A stretch of DNA of 64,000 nucleotides from an uncultured Anaerolineae bacterium (GTDB lineage Bacteria > Chloroflexota > Anaerolineae > Aggregatilineales > Phototrophicaceae), in assembly GCA_938022205.1 (NCBI GenBank), contig CALIEB010000001.1, positions 310,001 to 374,000 of the forward strand, written 5' to 3'. Numbering within the stretch: position 1 is the first letter of the stretch; each line of letters opens with the position of its first letter. A program made the position numbers and the translations under genes. The notes beneath the pieces were generated by a model. That model was not told the DNA's origin. It made no database searches and saw nothing but the letters and a program-made list of their open reading frames with translations. Positions 16,432-25,400 of this stretch are shown in pieces.

Positions 16432-17658
16432 TTAGCCGCAGCCGCCGCCTGTGCCGCCGCGTTTGGCTTGCAGCTCTACCTTTTTCGTGAACTCAAACGT
16501 GTAGTTCGCCGGGTTAGGCGCAGCGAAAGGATGGCGCGACCCTAATGCCGCTGGGAAGAAAAATCCAAGCTGCTCGTCTTGGCGATTGGCGATGCGCGAC
16601 GCTGCCAAGAAGTCCTCTTCGGCAAACGTCTCAATCCAAGCGTTAATGCCGCCCGCCAAAATGTAGAGGTTCTGCACGTTCTCAGCGGTCAGTACCTTCC
16701 ATGCTTCCGTCGCCAGCGTCTCGTCGTTGCTCATCAGGATGAACACCGTGTTGTCCGGCTGATTTTGCAGCACGCTGCGCTCGTCCAGCAGCCGCTCAAA
16801 CGGCACGTTGCGCGCGTCACGCAAGTGGAAAGCGTTAAAGTCGCTCTCCTTGCGCACGTCAATCATGTAAACAATCAAGCGACGGTTTTGCAGCAGCTGC
16901 AGCATTTCGCCTATTTCCACTTGAATTTTGCGCTCGGTGATGAGCGACTCTTTCTCGGCACGCATCTGCTCCCAACGCTGGGCGTTGGTGGGCTGCCCAA
17001 TTAGCATCACCGCGCCGCTCAACAGCACCAAGCCGCCGGCGATGGCAAAACGCCACTTTGGCTCTGCTTGCTCTTTCTTGCCGATGGCTTTTTCTGCCCA
17101 TTCTGCCGCCGCAAACGCCAGCAGTGCCATGATGACAATCGCAAAGACCACCACTCCCGTCTCAACGCCGAACAGCTCAGGCAGCGTGAACCGCCCCATG
17201 TAGGTGGAGTGCCAAAACTGCTCGAAAAGTCCTACCGTCTCGCCAAAGGCGAAGATGCCAAACAGCGCGCCGAGTAGAAAGACAATGCCGTCAATCTTAA
17301 GCGTCACTGCCGACACGAGCGAAGTCCCCGGGCAGAAGCCGCCCAAGATAAAGCCAACGCCCATCAGCAAGCCACCAACGATGCCCGGCACCATGTACGT
17401 GGGGTTGACCCACAGCAAGTTATAGTCCAAGATGCCGAGCGCGCTGGTCAAAAATATCAGCGTCATGGCAACGACAATCGCGCCGAACATGACCTTTAAC
17501 ACCGCCAAGTCTTTGAAGTAAAACTGTGCGGCTAAGCGCGTTGACTTGGCGAAGCCCGAAATTTCTAGCACAAAGCCAAAGGCAAAGCCAATGACAAGAT
17601 AGAGCAAGAACGTGCCTAAGTCGCCAAACGTCTGCTCAACAGGAAGTGGGAATGACAT
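16432..17658 (-). CDS. YeeE/YedE-type sulfur-compound transporter fused to an inactive rhodanese-like domain
   Basis: A 408-residue fusion. Residues 1-220 are a YeeE/YedE (DUF395) membrane domain with the conserved LGGFCPGTSLV segment; C109 matches the thiosulfate-relay cysteines known in this family. Residues ~240-350 form a rhodanese-like domain (VYMIDVRKESDFNAFHLRDA). Its active-site loop, FILMSNDETL, has no cysteine, so sulfur transfer through a persulfide at this site is not possible. The extreme C terminus is GGTGGGCG, giving one lone cysteine on a flexible tail. AGGAGG precedes the ATG. It is the last gene of the octaheme cytochrome operon, 10 bases after the second YeeE-like gene. Confidence 0.85.
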   Translation of the reverse strand: MSFPLPVEQTFGDLGTFLLYLVIGFAFGFVLEISGFAKSTRLAAQFYFKDLAVLKVMFGAIVVAMTLIFLTSALGILDYNLLWVNPTYMVPGIVGGLLMGVGFILGGFCPGTSLVSAVTLKIDGIVFLLGALFGIFAFGETVGLFEQFWHSTYMGRFTLPELFGVETGVVVFAIVIMALLAFAAAEWAEKAIGKKEQAEPKWRFAIAGGLVLLSGAVMLIGQPTNAQRWEQMRAEKESLITERKIQVEIGEMLQLLQNRRLIVYMIDVRKESDFNAFHLRDARNVPFERLLDERSVLQNQPDNTVFILMSNDETLATEAWKVLTAENVQNLYILAGGINAWIETFAEEDFLAASRIANRQDEQLGFFFPAALGSRHPFAAPNPANYTFEFTKKVELQAKRGGTGGGCG

Positions 17659-17668
17659 GGCAAGCCTC

Positions 17669-18244
17669 CTAGTTCCACAAGCGGCGCACGAAGTACGCCA
17701 GCATATACGCAGCGGCGAATATTGCTAGCATAAACGCCCAGCTGCCGACCGAAAGCACTGCGCCGCCCGACAACGCTTGCCCTGAGGTACAGCCGCGTGC
17801 CAGGCGTGCGCCGTAGCCCATCAGCGTGCCGCCGATGAACGCGAAGATGAGGCGGGTGCGTGCCGAGATGTTCGGACCTTTGTTCAGCTCCCATTTGACG
17901 CGACCGTTGAGCCAGCCCGACACGAAGCCGCCCAACAGCACGCCCACCGTCAAGAACACCACCCAGTTATCCAGCGGGTTTTTGTCGCCACCTGCCATGT
18001 CAAGCAGGTACGGCACGCGGTTGACGTGTTCAGGCACAAGAGCGTCCTGCAAGAAGACGATGATGCGGTTCATGCCGCCCGACGCGCCCAAGCCGTTGCC
18101 CGTCAAGAAGAACGTCGCAAACAGCACCAGCCCGAGCAGGAAGCCGCCCATATAAGCATTGACATAGGGTCTTTCGACACGGCGCGCAGCGGTGCGTGCC
18201 TGCGTTTGCGCGCCGTCCTGCGCGGTAGGGGATAACACAGCCAT
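17669..18244 (-). CDS. YeeE/YedE-type transporter, second half-protein
   Basis: A 191-residue membrane protein with about four helices. It carries the family signature ARLARGCTSGQALSGG (C152), which complements the first-half signature of the neighbouring fusion. The two probably form one transporter for thiosulfate or a related sulfur anion. The ATG at 18244 comes one base after the stop of the cytochrome gene, and AAAGGAAA overlaps that stop region, so translation is coupled. An upstream extension is not supported. Confidence 0.85.
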   Translation of the reverse strand: MAVLSPTAQDGAQTQARTAARRVERPYVNAYMGGFLLGLVLFATFFLTGNGLGASGGMNRIIVFLQDALVPEHVNRVPYLLDMAGGDKNPLDNWVVFLTVGVLLGGFVSGWLNGRVKWELNKGPNISARTRLIFAFIGGTLMGYGARLARGCTSGQALSGGAVLSVGSWAFMLAIFAAAYMLAYFVRRLWN

Positions 18245-18245
18245 G

Positions 18246-20786
18246 TTAGTTTCCTTTCGTCTCGCTGCTTTCGAGGTCATCCCAGCCTGTGAGCATGGCT
18301 TTAATGCCTGCCAGTGGGGTATGCCCAGAAGTGGTCGTCAAGTAAACGTGCGCCACGATGAAGGTGGCAAACAGCCAAGCAATCAGCGCGTGCAGCGGGG
18401 CGAGGAAGCCCAAGCCACCCAGAGCCGCCGTCACGTCGGGCAGCTCTTGTGCGCCCCACATCAGCGCGCCTGTGATGATTTGCGCGGGCAGCAGCACGTT
18501 GAGAATCACTAAATACGTGATTTGCTGCAGGGGATTCATCTTGTGGCGCGGGTCTTTTTCGAACGGATGCGGTTCGCCCTTGAAGATGCCTCTGAGATAG
18601 TACTTCGCTTGTGCAAAGGCTTGGTCGAAGAAGCCGTAAGGACGCGGCAAGAACTGGCGAATTTCGCCGCTGACGAAATGATAGAAGGCGGATAGCGCGG
18701 CGTTAATGACCAGCACCACTGCCAAGATGTTGTGCAGCACCACCATCGCCCTGAAGTCAAACAAGCTGAAGGTGTTGGGGCGATGAATGACCAGCCCCGT
18801 GAAGAGCAAGCCGAAAATCGCCAGCGTCTGCAGCCAGTGCCACTGCCGCTCATAGACGCTGTACATGTAGGCGCGGCGCATGTTGCCCGTGTAATGGCGT
18901 ATGCCGCGCCGTGCTTGTAGGTAACGCAGCCCGCCATGCACGCTCACGACACCCAGCACGCCAAAGAACGCTAGCATGCCCAGCCCATTTGCCCAGTCCG
19001 CGCTATTGTGTCCCAAGATATACAGGTTCGTTGGCATCGCGGCGGTGTTGGGTTGATAGAGAAGCGTGCCGTTCTCGTGCTGCACCAGCGTGCCGTTCAG
19101 TGACGTGCTGACGAACTGCGGGGTAACCCCGCCCGTTGTGCTGTTCGCCAGCGTAAACGCCGCGTTCAAACGAGAGTCCTCGCTGTGGCACGTGTTGCAA
19201 TCGCGGGTTGACCATGCGCCGCTAGTGACGTTGTGGTGGATGGGATAAGGAATGACCTCGCCGACAATGCGCGGGTTGTCCGCGCCAAGAGCCGCCAGCC
19301 GCTGCGCCATAAACGCCGCCGCGTCGGCATCGCCTAAGCGCACCTCGTCGACGCTCAACGCGCCGTCGCCGTTGGCATCAAAGCGCGCTAGCACCTCCGC
19401 CGCGTAGGTTTCACCGTCAAACCAGGCTTTGGCAAGCGTGTCCAGCGGCACAGGCAACCCGTCCTCGCCATGCACCCAGTACCACGCCGTGACGACGTTA
19501 TAGGGGCTGAGGCGCACGCCGTCGCTGTCTTGCTGGGGCAGCAGCAGCGGCGTAAAGCCAGTAATCAGCTTGGGGTCGCTGTCGCTCATGCCGCGAAAAG
19601 TCATCAGTGGCGTGTGTGCATCTTGCAACGTCGTCCAGTCCACGCTTTGCAGCGCGGGCGCATAGAGCTGCGGCACATGGCACGTCTCACACGCTAGCGT
19701 TGCAAGGTGTCGCTTGGTATAAGGCAGCCAAGTGTGCGTGGATTCCGCATCGTGACAAGAGGCACAGGTGCGCTCGGCACCGCCAAACATGGTTTGCGTT
19801 TGCGCGCCCGAGTTGGCAAACTCGTGCAGCGGGCGGCGCAAATATTCGCCGAAGTCCATGCGACGCGGGTCAAACACCAGGTGGTCGGGGCGTGTAATCG
19901 CCGCTTCGGTAAAATATACAGGGTTGTTCAGCGCGTAGTGACAGTTGGTACAGCCAACAACGCGCTCGGCATGAATGTCAAACGACCGCCGCAGCGTGCT
20001 TTTGTTCGCAACGTTCACGCCGCTGTTGGCGATACGCTGGCTGGCGAACACCTGCCCTGTGGTCAAGGTCTTCCACGCCGACAAGTCCGACGTGAGCATG
20101 TCGGTCGTTAGCACGAGCGGTCTGTCGGTTTGCGTGTGAGCAATGCCATGACACTGCGCGCAGTTCATATCGGCGGGGTCTTGCACACGTATCACATCGG
20201 AGCGCACCGTGCCATCGTCATTAAACGCGCTCGCCTGCCAAACCCACGCGCCGTTCTCGCGAGCAACGATGCCCGCCGCGCTCAAGGTTGCGCTGTTGAC
20301 CCACGCCAGCTCCCCCGCCGCCAGCGTTGACAAGCGGCTGGCGTTGTCAGGCTGCGCCATGTGACAGATAAAACAGTTCATCTCGCCATTGGTACTCATT
20401 GCCTCGCTGTGCGCGTCCTGCGCCGGCAGCTTGCTATAAGTTATCGGATTCCAGCGCGCTAGCTCGGGGGTAACGCTTTGGCGTTCGCCGGCAAGCTGTG
20501 AGCTTTCCGCGCTAAAGCTAACGGCGGCGTGGCTGCTGTTGTTGGCGATAAACGCCGTGTCATGGCAAGTGCCACAGGTCAGGCTCGTCGAGACGGGCGC
20601 GCCCGTCTCCAGCACGTTCTTGCCTTCCGCGTCCAAAAGCGGAAAGGTCGGGTGAATGCGCGTGAAGATCTGTGCATCCACGCGCCCTTGTGCGTTAAGC
20701 AGCAGCACGCCCGTAAAAAGCGACAGCGCGCCTACAAGACTCAACACATAAGCTGCTATGGAGATAAAGCGTCGTTGCGAAGTCAT
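18246..20786 (-). CDS. heptaheme cytochrome c fused to a cytochrome b561-type membrane domain
   Basis: An 846-residue fusion. A signal-anchor helix (residues 8-31) is followed by a large exported region with seven CxxCH haem sites: C71, C138, C209, C279, C341, C366 and C530. A canonical EF-hand calcium loop lies at 470-481 (DANGDGALSVDE). The C-terminal 250 residues are a multi-helix domain with histidines in helices (H650, H668, H685, H703, H799, H813), as in cytochrome b subunits of thiosulfate reductase, formate dehydrogenase and hydrogenase. It can be read as a quinol-linked electron conduit for the octaheme enzyme encoded just upstream (22-base gap). GAGGAGA precedes the ATG at 20786. 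The exact fusion is not one I recognise. Confidence 0.85.
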   Translation of the reverse strand: MTSQRRFISIAAYVLSLVGALSLFTGVLLLNAQGRVDAQIFTRIHPTFPLLDAEGKNVLETGAPVSTSLTCGTCHDTAFIANNSSHAAVSFSAESSQLAGERQSVTPELARWNPITYSKLPAQDAHSEAMSTNGEMNCFICHMAQPDNASRLSTLAAGELAWVNSATLSAAGIVARENGAWVWQASAFNDDGTVRSDVIRVQDPADMNCAQCHGIAHTQTDRPLVLTTDMLTSDLSAWKTLTTGQVFASQRIANSGVNVANKSTLRRSFDIHAERVVGCTNCHYALNNPVYFTEAAITRPDHLVFDPRRMDFGEYLRRPLHEFANSGAQTQTMFGGAERTCASCHDAESTHTWLPYTKRHLATLACETCHVPQLYAPALQSVDWTTLQDAHTPLMTFRGMSDSDPKLITGFTPLLLPQQDSDGVRLSPYNVVTAWYWVHGEDGLPVPLDTLAKAWFDGETYAAEVLARFDANGDGALSVDEVRLGDADAAAFMAQRLAALGADNPRIVGEVIPYPIHHNVTSGAWSTRDCNTCHSEDSRLNAAFTLANSTTGGVTPQFVSTSLNGTLVQHENGTLLYQPNTAAMPTNLYILGHNSADWANGLGMLAFFGVLGVVSVHGGLRYLQARRGIRHYTGNMRRAYMYSVYERQWHWLQTLAIFGLLFTGLVIHRPNTFSLFDFRAMVVLHNILAVVLVINAALSAFYHFVSGEIRQFLPRPYGFFDQAFAQAKYYLRGIFKGEPHPFEKDPRHKMNPLQQITYLVILNVLLPAQIITGALMWGAQELPDVTAALGGLGFLAPLHALIAWLFATFIVAHVYLTTTSGHTPLAGIKAMLTGWDDLESSETKGN

Positions 20787-20808
20787 CGTTACGTTCTCCT
20801 CATCGCGC

Positions 20809-22263
20809 CTAGCGGCGGCGACCACCCCAGACAATGGGGTCACCATAATAGCCCAATGCTTGCCAATCCATGCGCCCGTTAGGACTATGGCACTCTGTAC
20901 ATTGCAGTGCGCGCTCGGCTGGCTGCACCATGTGCGTGGTGGGCCAATACATCAACGTATCGGCAAAGCCATACTCGCCACTGTAGGGCATGCCCGCTGC
21001 CTGTGCGCCTAGACGCAGCGCAGAATCCCAATCTAGCGTCGTCCAATACCCATCTTTGCCCACAAGTTGCGGCTGCAAGAGGATGTTATAGACTTTGTCG
21101 TAAGGCTGTCTGCCGTAGTGGAGCTTGAACGGGAAAATCAGCGCGTTCGGGTCGTCAATACTGCCCAACGGCGGGTCTAGAACGGTAATCGTGTTGGGGT
21201 CGATGATGTCGCCAATCAGATAGTTCGCTGACACGCCGTTGTACCACGTGTACGTCGGGATAAGCTCTGCCTCGTAGACAAAGCTGCCCTTGATGCGCAG
21301 GTAGCTATGCACGTCTTCTTCACGGGTTTCATCGCCGGCTTGCGACCAATCCCAGACGGTCTTGGTGGCATCGCGCAAAGCCATCGCTGGAATATGGCAG
21401 GTCTGGCAGGCAACGGTGTCGACGTGCGCGTTGATGCGCGCGTCCTCATGCAAGCCTTTGGTGTGGCAGTCGGTGCAAGCGACTTGGTTGTCGTTGGTCG
21501 GACTAGTAGCCATCGAGCGTCCGGCAATGTTGTGGTCAGTAGTGCGGTGGCAGTCTGTACATAAGAAGTCATAGCGTCCCATGTGGACATCAATGTTCTC
21601 TGACGGGAAGTACATGCTCTCGTCAAGGTCGCCATGCTTCACGGCATTACCACCGCCGCCATTAAAGTGACACGAACCGCAGTTCTCACGGGTAGGAATG
21701 CCCACGCTCTGCGCGGCGAGCAGCAGGTCAACCTCTGGCTTAGGAATGCCAGCGGGACCCTTAACGTATTGGCGGCTCTGGTCATGACAAACCAAACAGT
21801 CGACATTGCTCAAGTCATTGAGGTCGTAGCTTGCGTCTTTCCAGCCGTAGCCAATATGACAACGTGTGCAGCCCGTCCAGTTAGACTGCACGCCAAGACA
21901 GAAGTTGTTCAGCATATTAGCCTTGCCGTAAGAAACGGGTTCATTGCGCCAAGGGACTTCGACCTCTGCGCTGCGCCACAGCCAATGCGAGGTCAGCGAA
22001 ATTTGGTGCGCAGCGTCTTCATGGCAGGCAAGGCACGCTGCCGTCACTTCCTGCCCTGTCTCAAAGGGACCTGTGATAAGATTGGTGTGGTCGGTGTGAA
22101 TAGGATGGACAGGCATGTTCGCGCGGGGATTATCGACAACGCGCTGCGGCGTGCTGTTGTTGTTAAGCACCAGCGCGGCCAAGCCTACACCCACCATCAC
22201 CAGACCCAACCCTAAAAACACAAAGATGGTTTTCAGTGAAGCGGTTGTTTCTGTTCGAGTCAT
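20809..22263 (-). CDS. octaheme tetrathionate reductase family cytochrome c
   Basis: A 484-residue exported cytochrome with an N-terminal membrane anchor (residues ~12-34) and eight CxxCH sites: C77, C132, C156, C195, C235, C263, C286 and C455. The blocks GCTRCHIGYGWK, VDCLVCHDQ, CGSCHFNGGGGN followed by KHGDLD, and VACQTCHIPA are typical of OTR, the octaheme enzyme that reduces tetrathionate to thiosulfate (and nitrite or hydroxylamine in vitro). In OTR the catalytic haem has a lysine ligand; K142 in GYGWK is a candidate. GGAG precedes the ATG at 22263. It leads a four-gene operon with a haem b electron partner and two thiosulfate-type transporters. Working direction (reductase or oxidase) is not shown. 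Confidence 0.9.
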   Translation of the reverse strand: MTRTETTASLKTIFVFLGLGLVMVGVGLAALVLNNNSTPQRVVDNPRANMPVHPIHTDHTNLITGPFETGQEVTAACLACHEDAAHQISLTSHWLWRSAEVEVPWRNEPVSYGKANMLNNFCLGVQSNWTGCTRCHIGYGWKDASYDLNDLSNVDCLVCHDQSRQYVKGPAGIPKPEVDLLLAAQSVGIPTRENCGSCHFNGGGGNAVKHGDLDESMYFPSENIDVHMGRYDFLCTDCHRTTDHNIAGRSMATSPTNDNQVACTDCHTKGLHEDARINAHVDTVACQTCHIPAMALRDATKTVWDWSQAGDETREEDVHSYLRIKGSFVYEAELIPTYTWYNGVSANYLIGDIIDPNTITVLDPPLGSIDDPNALIFPFKLHYGRQPYDKVYNILLQPQLVGKDGYWTTLDWDSALRLGAQAAGMPYSGEYGFADTLMYWPTTHMVQPAERALQCTECHSPNGRMDWQALGYYGDPIVWGGRRR

Positions 22264-22364
22264 GGTGATTGCTCCAATATGATGTGTACACTTACGCCCT
22301 GCTTGCCCAAGCAAGCAGCGGAAAACAGTCCCCTCTATCCTTAGTATCCCATGAGAAGCGATTT

Positions 22365-22370
22365 ATTATA
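22365..22370 (-). promoter_or_regulatory. -10 box (TATAAT) of the octaheme operon
   Basis: On the minus strand CACTCTATAATAAATCG gives a perfect -10 about 100 bases before the ATG at 22263, with no recognisable -35. It lies just downstream of the terminator of the giant surface-protein gene, so the operon seems to be separately started, possibly with an activator. Confidence 0.45.
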
Positions 22371-22393
22371 GAGTGATAAAAGTCATATCCACT

Positions 22394-22432
22394 ATAAAAA
22401 AAGCACCTGCTAGGTATAAGCAGGTGCTTTTA
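22394..22432 (-). terminator. intrinsic terminator of the giant surface-protein gene
   Basis: On the minus strand AAAGCACCTGC/GCAGGTGCTTT forms a perfect 11-base stem with loop TTATACCTA and is followed by a run of T. The complementary strand also ends in TTTTA, so it can work both ways. It separates the giant gene from the octaheme operon. Confidence 0.9.
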
Positions 22433-22454
22433 ATTTAGAGGGTGTTATGGCGCG

Positions 22455-25400
22455 CTAAGGCTTGGGCTGTCGCCGTTGAGAGCGCAGCCAGCCCGCCACG
22501 CCCACGACTATCGCCAGCCCCATCACCGCCAGCAGTACCAGCAGCGGCGTGCGCCACGCGGGCGTTTCGCCCGTATCCGGCAAGCGCGAGACAAAGAAGA
22601 CCGTCGCCTCTGCCTTCACGTGGTCGTAGGGCTTTTCTAGGGTGGCGATGTTGGTAAGCGCGTTAGCTTTCGCCGCTTTGGGGTCAAGCACCGTGCTAAT
22701 GGTCAACGTCACCACTTCCAGCGGGGACATGTCACCCAAAGCCAGCGTTACGGTTTGCCCGCTGACCGTTGGCGTGCCGCGCGACGCGCTCACGCTCTTG
22801 ATGATGAGCTGCGCGGGCAGCGTGTCGGAGACGGTCACGTTCGGCACAATCGCGTTGTTGGGGTTCAAAATCGTGACTTCCCACGTGATGACCTCGCCGG
22901 GCAGTGCCAGCGACGGGTTAACGCGCTTGACGATAGCCGGATCTTGCAGCAAGATGCCCAGCCCTTGCGCATCATCCGCCCCAGCAATGGCGACGTTGCC
23001 AGTGGTCGTGGCGGTTTGTGGGTTGCCGCCGGATGTCTGAATGGTGGCAGTGTTCGTGTAGGTACCCGGTCCCGGCACAATCACGTCAAAGGAGATTTCG
23101 ACGCGGTTGGGGTTGCCGGGTGCCGCATCGCCGATGAAGCCCGTCCACGTCACCGTGTTCGTGCCGATATCGTACCCGCAGGTGTTGGTCACAGTCGTGC
23201 CAAACGCCGTGCAGACCAAGTTGCCGTTAAAGGTTTGTCCCGCTTGGATGGGGTCGGTAATTGTCGCCGGCGCGCCCAAGCCCGTGCTGAACCAGACCTG
23301 CGTCCAGCGGATAATATTGCCGCCTAGCACCTGCCCAACCTTCTGCCCAAACGGTGGGTCGAAGATAATCGCGTCGGAGTCGCTGCCCAGTGTCGCGGGA
23401 ATGGTGTTAGCGGTTGCCGTGTTGACAATAGGCGCGTCGGCGTTGGTCGCCGTTGGGCTGACGCGCACGCGCAAGGTGAAGCGCACGCCCGTGTAGGTCG
23501 GCAGGTCAACCAGTTGGTCAATAATGCCCACCCCGTTAGCGGTCGGCGCGTTGATGCCCGCCACGCAGCTCGGCACGCCCGAAGGCGGCGCAGGCGGGGT
23601 CGGCGTGATGATGAAGGTCTGGCACGTCCACGTCGCCGAGCCAGGCACCAGCGCGTTGGCGGTGTTGAGCGCGAAGATGTCGTCAAAGATGCGGACGGCA
23701 TTCAGCGGCGCGCCGCTGTTCGCCACGGTAATTTCATATTCTGTGAACGCGCCCGCGACAACAGCGTTCACCCCGTTAGACTTGGTAATTGCCAAGCCCG
23801 GCGGCACAACTTGCGTCACGCGGTAGTCCTCAACCTCGCCGTTGCTGACCGCTCCGAGCGGGCTGGGGTCGTTGTTGGCGGGGTTACCGCTGGTGAAGAG
23901 CGCGGTGTCGGTCGTCAAACGGAAGCGCGCGTAAGTCTGTCCACCCGTCGTGATGTCCGCGTCGTTCGGCACGTAGAAGGTCAGGTTGACGAACTGCGCC
24001 GTTGGGCTGCTGGGGATAACCGCGTACAGGTTTTCGCCCGCGTCGCGCACGCCGTTGCTGTTGGTGTCAAACCACGCCGCTTCGGTCAGCTCAAACTGCC
24101 CGTTGCCGCTGAAGTCCACCCAACCCGCCAGATAGGCAGGCTGCCCAGTGTTGTTGAACACCTTGACAAGCACCGTTTGCGGGGTGTTCGCCACGAAGCG
24201 CGGAATCACCAAGCTGTCTTCGTCGTCGGGCGTGCCGTTGGTGTCATCGCCATACGCGTCACCGCTCGGCTGTCCGTTAGGTTCAGCATCCACCACACTG
24301 CCCATAAAGAGCGTGCTGATGATGCCATGACGCGGACCGTTGGTCGCCAGCGTCGTGCCGTAGCTGTCGGGGTTGTCGCCCCAGTCAAAGCTGCGCACAA
24401 AGCCAAAGTCTACGGTGAGATTGCTATCGTTATCGGGGAGGGGGTTGCCATTGCTGTCCAAGCCGCGTCCCAAGCCACCTTCGTCTTCACCCACAGGCAT
24501 CGCGCCGGGGGTCAACGTAATCATCGGGCTACGCACGCCGGTCGAGGCAGGCGACACAGGGTCATTGCCGTTGTCAAGCGCGTCAACAACGTTGGGCTGC
24601 AGGACTTGTCCGGTGCTGCTCAAGTGACCCAGCAGCACGCCCGTGCCGCTGAAATTGCTAGCAGGCAGCACGACAACGTAGCGACCGGGCGGCAAGTTAT
24701 CGAACAGGTAGTAACCGCCCTCGTCGACCGCTGGCGTGCCGGGGTTGTCGTTGGTGGTCGTCGTTGTGCGGATGGGCGAACCGACGGGATTACCGCCAGC
24801 ATCCGCCGCAAAGAGCTGCACCGTCACGCCGCCAATGCCACGCTCACCGCCGTTCTGAATGCCGTCGTTCGCCATGCCGCCGCCTGCGCCATCGTCCAAC
24901 CACACGCGGTTGCCGATGCTCATGACGGGCGCAACAAAGCCAAAGTCAATCGTCAAGTTGCTGTTCTTGTCTGCCTCGCCGTTGCGTCCGCGGAAGTTGG
25001 GACCGTGCGCAGGCGCGTTGCCGCTGAGGTCGGTTTCGCCGGTCGGCGCGGTGTTGTAGGTCAGCGTCACCAGACCGCTTGGCACGCCAAAGCCCACCAG
25101 CGGCGCAAGCCCGTTGTTGTTGCGGTCGACATTATCGGTGAAGTTCGGCGTGCTGACGACAAAGCCTTCAAGCGGCTGCCCAACGCCAAAGTTCGTGTCC
25201 GCCACCACGACGAAGTAGTTGCCTTCGGTCAAGTTGTCAAAGAGATAGTAGCCCAGCGCGTCGGTGGTAGTAGTCGCTACCAGCGTGTCCGCAACGTTGA
25301 GGGTGCTATCACCATCGTCGCGGTAGAGACGCACGGTCACGCCAGCAATGCCCACCTCGCCCGCGTCGCGCAAGCCGTTGTTGTAGTTCGCGCCCGTCCC

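Noticed and set aside
16432..18244. YeeE pair as a single transporter gene broken by mutation
   Set aside because: Both genes have their own ribosome sites and complete ends, and two-gene YeeE/YedE halves are a known arrangement.
20809..22263. Octaheme protein as hydroxylamine oxidoreductase or nitrite reductase (Otr/NrfA look-alikes)
   Set aside because: The spacing of the eight CxxCH sites and the CHFNGGGGN and KHGDLD blocks match the tetrathionate reductase family; there is no CxxCK site or HAO-type tyrosine region.
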